Origin: Saccharopolyspora hirsuta
GTDB taxonomy: Bacteria > Actinomycetota > Actinomycetes > Mycobacteriales > Pseudonocardiaceae
Assembly (NCBI RefSeq): GCF_008630535.1
Contig: NZ_VWPH01000001.1
Coordinates: 1 to 64,000, forward strand
DNA: 64,000 bases
Direction of reading: 5' to 3'
Shown here: piece by piece, positions 19,199 to 28,158 of the stretch
Layout: every line of letters begins with the position of its first letter
Position numbering within the stretch: the first letter of the stretch is position 1
Made by a program: the position numbers and the translations under genes
The notes under the pieces: generated by a model
Database searches by the model: none
What the model was told of the DNA's origin: nothing
Seen by the model: only the letters and a program-made list of their open reading frames with translations

Positions 19199-20226
19199 TT
19201 CCGCAGACGACGACGCAGGGCACCGACGCGGTGCGGGAGCGCAAGTCGTTCGACTTCGCGACCTGGTGGGATCGCGTGGGAATCCTCGCCGTCCTGATCG
19301 CACTCGTCGTGCTGATGGCGCTGATCGCGCCCAACTTCGCGTCGGTGGAGAACCTGCTCAACATCGCGCGGTCCATCTCCATCAACGCGATCCTGGCCGC
19401 GGGTTTGACCTTCGTCATCCTCACCGCGGGAATCGACCTGTCGGTCGGCTCGATCGTTGCGGTATCAGGGGTGGCGGCCGTGCTGGCCGCGGTCGGCGGG
19501 TTGCCCACGCCCGTCGCGGTGCTGATCGGCATCCTCGCGGGTGCCGCCGCCGGGCTCGGCAACGGCCTGCTCACCGCGTACCTGTCGCTGGCCGCGTTCA
19601 TCGTCACGCTGGGCAGCATGACCCTGCTGCGGGGTCTCGCGTACACCATGACCGACGGCCAGCCGATCGTGTCCAACACGCTGAACTTCCGGGACATCGG
19701 CAACGGCTACTTCGCGGGGATCCCGGCGCCGGTGGTGGTCATGGCCATCGTGTACCTGGTCGCCTGGTTCGTCCTCGAACGCACCAAGTTCGGCCGCCAC
19801 GTGTACGCGGTCGGCGGGAACGCCGAAGCCGCTCGGCTCGCAGGCATCAACGTCAAACGCGTGATGACGGTCGTGTACGTCATCGCCGGGGCCTGCGCCG
19901 GGCTGGCCGGTGTGATCTTCGCGGCGCGCGTGGTCTCCGCGCAGCCCAACGCCGGCACCGGCTACGAGCTCGACGCCATCGCCGCCGTCGTGCTCGGTGG
20001 CACCAGCCTCGCGGGCGGTCGCGGCAGGATCATCGGCACCTTGGTCGGGTCGGTCATCCTCGGCGTCCTCAGCACGGGGCTGATCCTGATGAACGTGCAG
20101 TTCTTCACCCAGCTGCTGATCAAGGGCGCAGTGATCATCCTGGCGGTCGCCATCGACAGCCTGAAGCGCCATCCCATCCGCCTGCGCCGCGGTGGCACCC
20201 CGGCGACGAGCCCACCGGCCGAATGA
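19195..20226 (+). CDS. Sugar ABC transporter permease (RbsC-like)
   Basis: A 343-residue inner-membrane permease with 8-10 membrane segments and the family motif GIDLSVGSIVAVSGV (about residue 82). It also has YAVGGNAEAARLAGINV facing the ATPase (the coupling segment) and GGTSLAGGRGRIIGTLVGS. It overlaps the ATPase gene by four bases. Start ATG 19195 is fixed by this overlap and by the hydrophobic profile. Confidence 0.95.
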   Translation: MIPQTTTQGTDAVRERKSFDFATWWDRVGILAVLIALVVLMALIAPNFASVENLLNIARSISINAILAAGLTFVILTAGIDLSVGSIVAVSGVAAVLAAVGGLPTPVAVLIGILAGAAAGLGNGLLTAYLSLAAFIVTLGSMTLLRGLAYTMTDGQPIVSNTLNFRDIGNGYFAGIPAPVVVMAIVYLVAWFVLERTKFGRHVYAVGGNAEAARLAGINVKRVMTVVYVIAGACAGLAGVIFAARVVSAQPNAGTGYELDAIAAVVLGGTSLAGGRGRIIGTLVGSVILGVLSTGLILMNVQFFTQLLIKGAVIILAVAIDSLKRHPIRLRRGGTPATSPPAE

Positions 20227-20264
20227 CCCCGCACCGCACCAGGAACCAGACAGGAAGGACGGAC

Positions 20265-21611
20265 GTGGGCCTGCCTACCGTCGTCATCTCCGACCCCCGC
20301 CCCGGGCACCGCATCCACGAGCCGGTCCGCTTCGTCGTCCCGGCGGAACTGGACGGCGATGTGTGGACCGCGACGCGGCCCGATGGCACCACCGTGCTCT
20401 GCCAGCGGCTGACCGAGCACACCGCGCCGGGGGAGACCGCGTTCGTCGCCGCGGTGTCGTTCACCGGTCGGACCGAACTGGTGCTCACCGGCCCCGCCAC
20501 CAGCACCGCTGCCGGTATCCGCCAGCTGGAAGCAAGGGAGGAAGACGCCTTCGTGCGGCTGGACACCGGGTACTTCGACCTGGAGTTGTGCACCGGGACC
20601 GCCCAGGGCACCGGATCCTCCAAATGGGGACTTCGGCACTTCTCCACGTTGGCGGAGGGGGTCGACCTGCTGCCGTCCGGGAACAACGCCATCGGCGGCT
20701 TCTACGGGCCGTTCTTCACCCCGGAGAACGGCTTGATCAACCCGCCTGAGCACGCGGTTGTCGACATCGAGGTCGTCGAACGCGGGCCGGTGCTGCACCA
20801 CTACCGCATGCACGGCGTGATCCCGGACGGGCTCCTCGACGAGCTGCGCGGCAAGAGCTTCACCGTCGACTGGATGTTCACCTGCGGCACGCCGCACTTC
20901 ACCAGGCGCTACGTGGTGGACGACTTCCAGACCGTCATCAACGGGCGCTCGGTGACCAACCTGATCACGGTCGGCGACGAGTTCGAGGGCGGCCGGGGCG
21001 AGTTGGTGTTCGACCGGTTCGAGTCCTACGACGCGACGACCTACCGGGCCGGCGACCCCTACGCGGCCGAACTCGCCGCCATGGTCGCCGAAACGCTGGA
21101 GACCTCGCAGTCGCGGAACCCGAAGTTCGACGAGTTCAAGTCGCTGCTCACCGAAGACCTGGAATCGGCCCATTGGGATCTGTACTGGCGGCTGTTCTGC
21201 TCCTGGGAGAACGCGCTGGACGAACCGGAGATCCGAGAGCGCCTGGCCCGAGTACGCGCCCGGGCGCACGCGCTGGCCGACCATCCCGACCGGGAGTGGA
21301 TCATCACCCGTGACCCGGTGGACGTCTCCGCCACCCCGCACGAAACCGCCTTCCCGGGCCCAGCGGCCAAGACCGCCGAATACCACACGGGGAGCGGGCG
21401 GACGATGGTGTGGTGGACCGAAAAGCCCTCCGGGGCCTTCCAAATCGTCCAGCGCCCGCAGTCGGGCTGGGTGAACTGGGGCAGCAACGGCGAGAACGAG
21501 TGCCCGCAGCTACCGACCGGTGTGTGGATCAAGACCGCTTATGGCCAGTTCTCCGACTGGCGCGCGGTGGCCGATGACCTGGAAACGCCACCAGAGGTCC
21601 GCCTGGCGTGA
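20265..21611 (+). CDS. Unrecognised enzyme-like protein in a sugar-import operon
   Basis: I do not recognise this 448-residue protein. It has no signal peptide and no membrane segment. It is rich in beta strands and aromatic residues, with stretches such as GSSKWGLRHFSTLAEGVDLL, NAIGGFYGPFFTPENG, FTCGTPHFTRRYVVDD and WWTEKPSGAFQIVQRPQSGW. The long beta-rich body with paired His/Arg resembles carbohydrate-active beta-sandwich enzymes (lyase or mutarotase-like), but no catalytic signature is certain. GTG 20265 has AGGAAGGAC upstream; an in-frame ATG at 20223 overlaps the permease stop and is also possible. Its place as last gene of a LacI-controlled sugar operon makes it the likely first catabolic enzyme for that sugar. 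Confidence 0.6.
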   Translation: MGLPTVVISDPRPGHRIHEPVRFVVPAELDGDVWTATRPDGTTVLCQRLTEHTAPGETAFVAAVSFTGRTELVLTGPATSTAAGIRQLEAREEDAFVRLDTGYFDLELCTGTAQGTGSSKWGLRHFSTLAEGVDLLPSGNNAIGGFYGPFFTPENGLINPPEHAVVDIEVVERGPVLHHYRMHGVIPDGLLDELRGKSFTVDWMFTCGTPHFTRRYVVDDFQTVINGRSVTNLITVGDEFEGGRGELVFDRFESYDATTYRAGDPYAAELAAMVAETLETSQSRNPKFDEFKSLLTEDLESAHWDLYWRLFCSWENALDEPEIRERLARVRARAHALADHPDREWIITRDPVDVSATPHETAFPGPAAKTAEYHTGSGRTMVWWTEKPSGAFQIVQRPQSGWVNWGSNGENECPQLPTGVWIKTAYGQFSDWRAVADDLETPPEVRLA

Positions 21612-21627
21612 CACCCGGCCGATCCAC

Positions 21628-21660
21628 GTGAGGGGCACCGTCGACGGCGGTGCCCCTCAC
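21628..21660. terminator. Hairpin terminator 1 between convergent genes
   Basis: A 13-bp perfect stem (GTGAGGGGCACCG with CGGTGCCCCTCAC) and a 7-nt loop lie 17 bp after the stop of the sugar operon. It can serve both strands. Confidence 0.8.
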
Positions 21661-21690
21661 GCACTGATCGAGCAACGCTGCGTGGGCAGC

Positions 21691-21723
21691 GTGCCTGTCT
21701 CGCCCCCCGAGCGAGACAGGCAC
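21691..21723. terminator. Hairpin terminator 2 between convergent genes
   Basis: A 12-bp perfect stem (GTGCCTGTCTCG with CGAGACAGGCAC) and a 9-nt loop sit just before the 3' end of the minus-strand SDR gene. Together with the hairpin at 21628 it insulates two convergent catabolic operons. Confidence 0.75.
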
Positions 21724-21769
21724 GGCTGGTCTCAATTCGCCCGCGACAGCGTTCCCGGCCGGAGACCGC

Positions 21770-22582
21770 TCACTTCAGCAGGAACCCCGCGTCGATCTGC
21801 TGGGTGCTGCCGGTGATCCACTTTCCCGCGTCGGACACCAGGAACAGGACGACGTCGGACACGTCGCGCACCGGCATCGCGTCGACCGGCATCAGGTTGT
21901 GGCGCATCGCGTCGCCGAGCTCTTCGTGCTCCTCCAGCCACTGCGGGAAGTATTCGTTGTTGGACATGGGGGAGTCGACGCCGGTGGGGTGGATGGTGTT
22001 GACCCGAATGGACTCCGGAGCCAGCTCGCGCGCGAGCGTCCGCATGAGACCGACGATGCCGTGCTTCGCCGCCGCGTAGTGGGTGCAGCCCGCGACCCCT
22101 TTCAAGCCCGCGATCGACGACGTGAGGACGACGGAACCGCCGCGGCCGCCCGCCCGGATGTGCGGGATCACCGCCCGGCAGGACTTGAACACGCCGGTGA
22201 GGTTGATGTCGATCATGTCGTCCCACGCCTCGTCGGTCAGCTCCCACGTGTTCTCCGACAGGCTGAGGATGCCCGCGTTGGCGAGCAGGATGTCGATGCG
22301 CCCGAATTCGCCCATCGCGGTCTCGGCGAGCCTGGTCATGTCCGCGGTGCTGCGGACGTCGGCTTCCAGCGCGATGCAGCGGCGCCCGGTCCTCTCGACG
22401 GCGGCGACGGTCTCGTCGAGGTCACCCGGGCGCCCGGTCGGGAACGGCACGGAGCCGACCTGCTCGGTGATGTCGCACACGACGACGTCCGCGCCCTCCT
22501 CGGCGAGCCGCACCGCGTGTGCGCGCCCCTGCCCTCGGCCACCTCCGGTGATGACGGCGACTTTCCCGTCGAGCTGTCCCAT
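21770..22582 (-). CDS. SDR-family oxidoreductase, mycofactocin-coupled type
   Basis: A 270-residue Rossmann-fold dehydrogenase. It has the cofactor-binding VITGGGRGQGRAHAVRLAEE (the GQGRAHA form seen in mycofactocin-associated SDRs), NAG at about 92, the catalytic Ser in SSIAG and the YxxxK pair in YAAAKHG. The extra segment around VGSVPFPTGRPGDLDETVAA is also typical of that subfamily, which holds NAD tightly and needs a separate electron acceptor. ATG 22582 follows AAAGGAG. It is the last gene of the minus-strand operon, 12 bp after a TIM-barrel isomerase. Confidence 0.88.
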   Translation of the reverse strand: MGQLDGKVAVITGGGRGQGRAHAVRLAEEGADVVVCDITEQVGSVPFPTGRPGDLDETVAAVERTGRRCIALEADVRSTADMTRLAETAMGEFGRIDILLANAGILSLSENTWELTDEAWDDMIDINLTGVFKSCRAVIPHIRAGGRGGSVVLTSSIAGLKGVAGCTHYAAAKHGIVGLMRTLARELAPESIRVNTIHPTGVDSPMSNNEYFPQWLEEHEELGDAMRHNLMPVDAMPVRDVSDVVLFLVSDAGKWITGSTQQIDAGFLLK

Positions 22583-22594
22583 TCCCGGCTCCTT

Positions 22595-23464
22595 TCAGCG
22601 GTTTTCCCGTGATGCGCGGAGGAAGGCGATGCTGTCGGCGGCCAGCGCGTCCATCGACGGCGCGACCGGGCGCCACAACGACACCGCCCGTGCGATTTCG
22701 ACGATCGTGGGCAGGAACGACTCGACCACGATCTGCCCGGAGTAGCCGATCCCGTCGAGCGCGGCGAACACCTCCGGCCACGGCAGGTGCCCGCTGCCGG
22801 GCGCGCCGCGGTCGTTCTCCGAGACCTGGAAGTGGAAGACCCGGTCCCCGGCGGTGCGGATCGCGTCCCCGAGATCCTTCTCCTCGATGTTCAGGTGGAA
22901 GGTGTCGAGCAGGAGGCCGACGTTGTCGCGGCCGGTGGCTGCGCACAGTTCCAGACCTTGCTCGACGGTGTTGACCAGGTCGGTTTCGAAGCGGTTCAAC
23001 GGTTCGATCGCCAGCCGGACGCCGTGTTCGCCCGCGTGGTCGGCGGCGGCCCGCAGGCTTTCGGCCGCCCGCGCGCGTTGCTGGGCACGCTCGTCCGGGG
23101 GCAGCAGCCGAGCTTGCCCTGTCGGTGCGTACATCGGTCCCGCCACGTGCGGTGAGCCGACCGTGGCCGCCAGCTCCACGCAGCCGCGCACGTAGTCCAG
23201 ACCGGCAGCGCGGGCCTCCGGGTCCGCTGCGGACAAATCGCGGTCAGGTCCGAAGGCGCCGCAGATGCTGACGGCGAGTCCGTGTTCTCCGGCGGCGTCG
23301 CGCAGTGCCTGGGCGGACAGCAGATGCGGATTCTCGACGCAGACCTCGATCACGTCGTAACCGAGCCTGGCGACCTTTGCGAAGGCCGCGGGGCAGTCGG
23401 CGTCGGAGAACGGCGAGGCGAGCACGAACGTGCTCAGTCCCAGGGGATTGCGCATGGTCGTCAC
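22595..23464 (-). CDS. Sugar phosphate isomerase/epimerase family TIM barrel (1)
   Basis: A 289-residue AP-endonuclease-2-like TIM barrel, in the family of D-tagatose/psicose 3-epimerases, inosose enzymes and deglycosidases. Metal-binding residues are visible in IEPLNRFETDLVN (Glu), LLLDTFHLNIEEK (Asp, His), HFQVSENDRGAPGSGHLPW (His) and IVVESF (Glu). GTG 23464 overlaps the upstream gene's stop by four bases; ATG 23455 is an alternative start. Substrate cannot be predicted from sequence alone. Confidence 0.85.
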   Translation of the reverse strand: MTTMRNPLGLSTFVLASPFSDADCPAAFAKVARLGYDVIEVCVENPHLLSAQALRDAAGEHGLAVSICGAFGPDRDLSAADPEARAAGLDYVRGCVELAATVGSPHVAGPMYAPTGQARLLPPDERAQQRARAAESLRAAADHAGEHGVRLAIEPLNRFETDLVNTVEQGLELCAATGRDNVGLLLDTFHLNIEEKDLGDAIRTAGDRVFHFQVSENDRGAPGSGHLPWPEVFAALDGIGYSGQIVVESFLPTIVEIARAVSLWRPVAPSMDALAADSIAFLRASRENR

Positions 23465-24300
23465 ACCAGGCCCAGCTCGTTCTCGAGCTTCTTGGTGTGG
23501 GTGATGGCCGCTTCGGTGTACGGGTCGAGGAATTCCGGTGCGCCCGCGCCTGAGAGCACGCCCCAGACATCACCGGCCGCGGGCAGCAGTTCGTAGGAGA
23601 TCCAGCCGGTGTAGCCGATTTCAGCGATGGCTCGGACGATCGGCCGGAAGTCGGTGTGCCCGCAGCCCGGCGCGGCGCGGTTGCTGTCGGCCAGGTGCAC
23701 GTGTGCCAGCCGATGCCCGCAGTGCCGGATCGCCGCGGCGATGTCCCGCTCCTCCAGCGCCATGTGGAAGGTGTCGGCCATGCAGCCCAGCGCGGGATGT
23801 CCAGCCTCGTCGACGAAGGTGACCGCCTGATCCATCCGGTTGATCAGGTAGGTCTCGTACCGGTTCCATGGCTCGACCGCGATGCGCACGCCGTGGTCGT
23901 CGGCGTAGGCGGCGATCGCCCGAGCGGCCTCAACCGCCCACGCCCATTCGCGTTCCCGGTCAGTTTCCGGCGTGATCTTCATGCAGGCCGTCGGAGTGAA
24001 GGTGACGACCTCCGCTCCGAGCGCCGCGGCGTAATCGACGTTGCCGCGCAAGTAGTCCAGTGCGTTCCGGCGGATGGCTTCGTCGGTGCTGACCACGTCG
24101 CGTTCCGGGGTGAAGATGCTGATGATCGACGACGCGCGCACGTCGTGCTGCTCCAGCTCGCGACGGACCTCCGCAACGTCGTGCTGTGCTGGTTCTCCGA
24201 CCAGTTCCACGCCGTCGTAGCCGAATTTCGCGATCCGCGCGATACCGTCCGCGAGCGGCTCCCGGCCGTAGACGAGCGTGTTGTAGGTGTAGCGAAACAT
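23461..24300 (-). CDS. Sugar phosphate isomerase/epimerase family TIM barrel (2)
   Basis: A 279-residue member of the same fold. The metal-site segments are AVEPWNRYETYLINR, CMADTFHMALEERD, HVHLADSNRAAPGCGHTDF and ISYELLP. ATG 24300 has GAGGGG seven bases upstream. It is only moderately similar to the gene downstream, so the pair are likely successive or alternative enzymes rather than recent duplicates. A 160-bp segment with a stray coding fragment separates it from the third barrel gene. Confidence 0.85.
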   Translation of the reverse strand: MFRYTYNTLVYGREPLADGIARIAKFGYDGVELVGEPAQHDVAEVRRELEQHDVRASSIISIFTPERDVVSTDEAIRRNALDYLRGNVDYAAALGAEVVTFTPTACMKITPETDREREWAWAVEAARAIAAYADDHGVRIAVEPWNRYETYLINRMDQAVTFVDEAGHPALGCMADTFHMALEERDIAAAIRHCGHRLAHVHLADSNRAAPGCGHTDFRPIVRAIAEIGYTGWISYELLPAAGDVWGVLSGAGAPEFLDPYTEAAITHTKKLENELGLV

Positions 24301-24308
24301 CGGTCCCC

Positions 24309-24465
24309 TCAATCCGTGGCCTGGAAGTCGTGGGTGTGGTCGTCGACGTTGTGCGTGGTGAAGGTGATCGGATCGCCCAGCACGATCTCGCCGTCGGCCC
24401 CGATCGTGCGGCGGCCGAGTCGCAGCGCACCGCATCCTCCGGGACACCAGAACCAGCAGCCGCGG
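24309..24465 (-). pseudogene. Short coding-like fragment between two isomerase genes
   Basis: The minus-strand frame ending at 24309 reads IGADGEIVLGDPITFTTHNV followed by DDHTHDF and has good actinomycete codon bias, but no start codon with a ribosome site. The end weakly resembles the C-terminus of sugar-binding proteins (strand, then TxxNVDD), or a small accessory protein. It looks like the residue of a deleted gene, and the call is tentative. Confidence 0.3.
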
Positions 24466-25326
24466 CTACTCGCCGGCCCCGGCGCGGCGCAGGCATTCCC
24501 GGACGTACCGGTCGGAAGCGGTCAGCTGCGAGGTCACCTTCTCCAGCGGCCAGCCGCCCGTGCCGTGGCACTTCAGGCTCGCCGGGCCCTGGTAGCCCAG
24601 GCGCCGCAGGGTGGCGAGCGGGACGCCGTGGTCGAGGGTCCCGTCCGGACGCGGCAGCTGCCGCTCGCCCGGCCCGAAGTTGAGCCCGTCGACCCCGCGC
24701 TGGTAGTCGCGGTCGATGTCCCAGATGTAGTAGTAGAAGAGCTTCTTGCGCTCGGCGAGGAAGGTGAGCACCTCGCTGATCGTTTCCTCCATCACCCACA
24801 GATGCGACGGTGCGACGCAGACGCCGAGGTTCGGGTGGTCGAGTTCGGTGACCAGCCGCTTGATCTGCGCGAAGCTGTCGACCCCTTCCTCCCACCGCTG
24901 CTCCTCACCGACGCCGGACTCGAAGTCCGCGCTGAACGGGACCGTCAGGTGGTTCTCGACCGCGATGCGGATCCCCTTGGCGGCTGCGGATTCCACCAGC
25001 GGCGGCAGGAAGGAGCCGACGAAGTCGGGAAAGTTCGCCTCGCAGTCGAAGACGATCGTGTCGATCCCCAGCTCCGCCGCGAGGTCGATGCGTTCGGCGA
25101 TCTCGTGCTGGTTCTTGCCGTACGTGGTGAGCCCGCACGGTTTGATTCCGTAGGTGTCCAGTGCCTTCCGGATCGCACCGACGTCGTCGCCGGGGTTCAC
25201 GTGGTGCGCGAGGGGAGCGGCCGAGGACCACAGGTTGACCTCGCGGAATCCCAGACCGGCGAGTTCGCGCAGCGCGACGTCGAGCGGAAAGTCGTGGTAG
25301 GGGAGAATTTCTGCGGTGTAGCGCAT
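24466..25326 (-). CDS. Sugar phosphate isomerase/epimerase family TIM barrel (3)
   Basis: A 286-residue TIM barrel with metal-site segments IAVENHLTVPFSADFESG, LGVCVAPSHLWVMEE (Ala-Pro-Ser-His where Asp-x-x-His is usual), YYYIWDIDRDYQRG and SLKCHGTGGW in place of the final Glu. These departures suggest different chemistry from a plain epimerase. ATG 25326 follows GAGAGG; the open frame upstream of it is a shadow of the dehydrogenase gene. It lies 11 bp after the Zn-alcohol dehydrogenase. Confidence 0.8.
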   Translation of the reverse strand: MRYTAEILPYHDFPLDVALRELAGLGFREVNLWSSAAPLAHHVNPGDDVGAIRKALDTYGIKPCGLTTYGKNQHEIAERIDLAAELGIDTIVFDCEANFPDFVGSFLPPLVESAAAKGIRIAVENHLTVPFSADFESGVGEEQRWEEGVDSFAQIKRLVTELDHPNLGVCVAPSHLWVMEETISEVLTFLAERKKLFYYYIWDIDRDYQRGVDGLNFGPGERQLPRPDGTLDHGVPLATLRRLGYQGPASLKCHGTGGWPLEKVTSQLTASDRYVRECLRRAGAGE

Positions 25327-25337
25327 GTCGGTGCCTC

Positions 25338-26369
25338 TCAGTCCCAGGTGAAAACGGCTTTGTCGGTCAGCCGGCGATCGAATGCGCGGAACGCCTCGGG
25401 CGCGTCGTCGAGCTGGTACCGGTGACTCACCAGTCGCTCGATCGGCAGCGCGTGCTGCACGGCGAAGCGGCTGAGCTCCGCGAACTGGTCGATGGGGAAG
25501 TACCACCCGCCGGTGACCCGCAGCAGCTTGCGGATGATCTGGTCGCTCGGGTTGATCGTGGTCTGCCGCGATTCGCCGACGAAAGCGACGCTGCCGAGCT
25601 TGCGCACGCAGTCCAGTGCGGAATTCTGCGCGGGCGGCGCGCCCGAGCATTCGACCACGACGTCAGGCCCCCGGCCGCCGGTGAGCTCCCGCAACCGGGC
25701 CACCGCGTCGTCCGAACCGGAGTTGACGACCGCGTCCGCGCCGAGTTCGCGCGCCAGCGCCAGCCGTTCGTCGAGCAGGTCGACCGCGAGCACGGTCGCG
25801 CCGAGCGCTTTGCCGACCAGCACCGCGGCTCCGCCCATCGGGCCCATTCCGAACACCGCGAGCGTCGTCGCGCCGCCCACGGCGAGGGACTTCTGGGTGG
25901 CGTACTGCGTGCCGACCATGTCGGTGAGCAGCGCTCCAGCGGTGTAGGAGAGTTCGTCCGGCAGCGGCAGGCAGTTCACCGCCGGCGCCACGAAGTACTC
26001 GGCGTCGCCGCCGTCCACGTCGAACCCGAGGCACTTCCACCGGGGACAGAGCATGAGCCGGCCGCCGCGGCAGTGCTCGCACCGCATGCAGCCGATCGCG
26101 AGATAGCCGGTGACCCGGTCGCCCAGCGCGAGCCCGGTCACCCCGGGGCCGGTCTCGACCACGTCGCCGGCCGGCTCGTGCCCCGGCACGACGAGCCCGC
26201 GGCCCGCGGCGTCGCCGCCGACGATCGGATTCCCGGTGTACAGGCTCATGTCGCTGCGGCAGATCGCCGAGGCACGGGTGCGCACGAGCACCTCGCCGGG
26301 GCCCGGCCGCGGCACTTCCCGCTCGACGACCCGGACCTCGCGCTCGCCCGGCAGCAGAACGGCTTTCAT
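25338..26369 (-). CDS. Zinc-dependent medium-chain alcohol/polyol dehydrogenase
   Basis: A 343-residue MDR-family enzyme. The catalytic zinc ligands lie in SAICRSDM (Cys) and PGHEPAGDVV (His/Glu). The structural zinc is held by CMRCEHCRGGRLMLC (four Cys). The NAD site is FGMGPMGGAAVLVGKALGA, with LAVDLLDERL for the ribose. Length and motifs fit sorbitol, threonine or inositol-type dehydrogenases. ATG 26369 has a perfect AAGGAG site. It is encoded between the ABC permeases and the TIM barrels, so it probably oxidises the imported polyol or sugar to a ketone for the isomerases. Confidence 0.9.
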   Translation of the reverse strand: MKAVLLPGEREVRVVEREVPRPGPGEVLVRTRASAICRSDMSLYTGNPIVGGDAAGRGLVVPGHEPAGDVVETGPGVTGLALGDRVTGYLAIGCMRCEHCRGGRLMLCPRWKCLGFDVDGGDAEYFVAPAVNCLPLPDELSYTAGALLTDMVGTQYATQKSLAVGGATTLAVFGMGPMGGAAVLVGKALGATVLAVDLLDERLALARELGADAVVNSGSDDAVARLRELTGGRGPDVVVECSGAPPAQNSALDCVRKLGSVAFVGESRQTTINPSDQIIRKLLRVTGGWYFPIDQFAELSRFAVQHALPIERLVSHRYQLDDAPEAFRAFDRRLTDKAVFTWD

Positions 26370-26382
26370 GGCATTGCTCCTT

Positions 26383-27216
26383 CTACTTGACGGCGCCGAA
26401 GGTGAGCCCGGAGACGATCCGGCGGCGCAGGATGAGGGTCAGCACGACGATCGGTGCGACGATCACGGTCGAGGCGGCGGTGAGCATTCCCCAGTCGGTG
26501 CCGAACATGCCGGTGAACTCCATGATCCCGACCGGTGCGGTCTTGGCGTCCTGGCGGGTGAGCGACAGGGCGAGCAGGAACTCGTTCCAGGACAGGACCG
26601 CGGTGAGGATCGCCGTGGTGGCGACCGACGGCACGAGCAGCGGCCAGAGCACCCGGCGCATGGTTCCCCAGCGGGTCAGGCCGTCCAGCATGGCGGCTTC
26701 GTGGAGCGCGTACGGGATCTGCAGAATGGTGCTCCGGAGGATCCACACCGCGATCGGCAGGTTGATCGCTGCGTACGGCACGATCAGGATCGGGTAGGTG
26801 TCGAACAGGCCGAGGTTCCCGGCGAGGATGAACAGCGGCACGACGGAGACCATCGGCGGGAACATGTAGGTCGAGAGGATCCACGACGACAGGAACCGCC
26901 GGGGCCGGAACTCCCGCAGCGAAAGCGCGTACGCAGCAGGCACGGCCAGCACCACGGTGAGGACGGTGGCACCGACCGTGACGATCACGCTGTTGAGCAC
27001 CAGCGGCCCGAACGCCTGTCCCGCCCCGCCGCCGGTGAGCACCTTCGCGTAGTTCTCCAGGGTGGGCCGGAACGACCAGCTCGGCGGCACGCTCGTGGCG
27101 ACGCTCGGCGGTTTGAGCGAAGTGACCACCATGAACACGATGGGCACCAGCGACACGAGCAGCCATGCCCACAGCACCAACTGCCCGGACCAGGCACTGA
27201 CCTTCCGGTTGGCCAC
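26383..27216 (-). CDS. Carbohydrate ABC permease, MalG-type
   Basis: A 277-residue permease with six membrane segments and the cytoplasmic EAA loop (HEAAMLDGLTRWGTMRRVLW) that docks the ATPase. Start GTG 27216 lies three bases after the stop of the partner permease with an AGGA site in the overlap zone. No ATPase gene is present in the operon, so a shared MsiK-type ATPase encoded elsewhere is expected. Confidence 0.92.
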   Translation of the reverse strand: MANRKVSAWSGQLVLWAWLLVSLVPIVFMVVTSLKPPSVATSVPPSWSFRPTLENYAKVLTGGGAGQAFGPLVLNSVIVTVGATVLTVVLAVPAAYALSLREFRPRRFLSSWILSTYMFPPMVSVVPLFILAGNLGLFDTYPILIVPYAAINLPIAVWILRSTILQIPYALHEAAMLDGLTRWGTMRRVLWPLLVPSVATTAILTAVLSWNEFLLALSLTRQDAKTAPVGIMEFTGMFGTDWGMLTAASTVIVAPIVVLTLILRRRIVSGLTFGAVK

Positions 27217-27219
27217 GTC

Positions 27220-28158
27220 CTACGCCTCCTCGTGGTCGCCGTGCCGGCCGACCAGGCGCAGCAGCAGGGGGGTGAGCATGAGCAGGAACACCAGCAACAG
27301 GAGCCCGACGGTGGCGGCCGTGCCGATCCGGAAGCTCTGCAGCGCCACCCGGTAGATGGCGAGGTTCACGATCTCCGTCGAATCGCCGGGGCCGCCGCGG
27401 GTGAGCACTTGGAACGAGTCGAAGGTCTTGAACGCCTGGATGGTCCGCAGCACGAGCGCGATGCCGAGGAACGGCATGAGCGTGGGCAGCGTGACGTGCC
27501 GGAACGCCTGCCAGGCCGACGCCCCGTCGATCGCCGCCGCCTCCATCGGCTCCTGCGAGAGCGATTGCAGGCCGGCCATGAGGATCAGCGCGACGAACGG
27601 GGTCCACTGCCAGACGTCGAGTCCCAGCACGGCGAGCCAGGCGGTGGCCGGTTGCCCGAGCCAGTCCAGGTCGGTGGGGACGATGCCGAGCGCGCCCAGG
27701 TAGTGGTTCACCCAGCCGTAGTTCGGGTTGACCAGCTGCCGGAACAGCAGTGCGGACACCGCGGGGGCGATCGCGAAGGGCAACAGCATGAGCGCGGCGG
27801 CCGGACCCGAGCCGCGCACCTTCGCGCTGAGCGGGATCGCGAGACCCAGACCGAGCAGCATCTCCACCGATACGGCCACGACGACGAACACGAGCGTCGT
27901 GAGCAGCGAAGCGAGGATCTTCGGATCGGTCAGCACCGCGCCGAAGTTGGCGAAGCCGACGAACTGGCTCTGCCCGCCGAACAGGTCGACGCGGTGGAAA
28001 CTGGACACCAGCAGGTAGAGCGTGGGCACCACCGTCAGCGCGAGGAGCACGAGCAGCGCCGGGGAGACGAACAGCCAGCCGGCGCGGTTGCTCCGCCGTC
28101 GGGCCCGGCGGTCCGCGCCCGGCCTCGTCTCGGATGGAAGAGTGCTGAGCGTCGTCAT
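27220..28158 (-). CDS. Carbohydrate ABC permease, MalF-type
   Basis: A 312-residue permease with six predicted membrane helices and the EAA loop PMEAAAIDGASAWQAFRHVT. The N-terminus is a basic cytoplasmic stretch (DRRARRRSNRAGW) followed by helix 1. ATG 28158 has GAGGTG upstream and overlaps the solute-binding protein stop by four bases. It pairs with the MalG-type permease. Confidence 0.92.
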   Translation of the reverse strand: MTTLSTLPSETRPGADRRARRRSNRAGWLFVSPALLVLLALTVVPTLYLLVSSFHRVDLFGGQSQFVGFANFGAVLTDPKILASLLTTLVFVVVAVSVEMLLGLGLAIPLSAKVRGSGPAAALMLLPFAIAPAVSALLFRQLVNPNYGWVNHYLGALGIVPTDLDWLGQPATAWLAVLGLDVWQWTPFVALILMAGLQSLSQEPMEAAAIDGASAWQAFRHVTLPTLMPFLGIALVLRTIQAFKTFDSFQVLTRGGPGDSTEIVNLAIYRVALQSFRIGTAATVGLLLLVFLLMLTPLLLRLVGRHGDHEEA

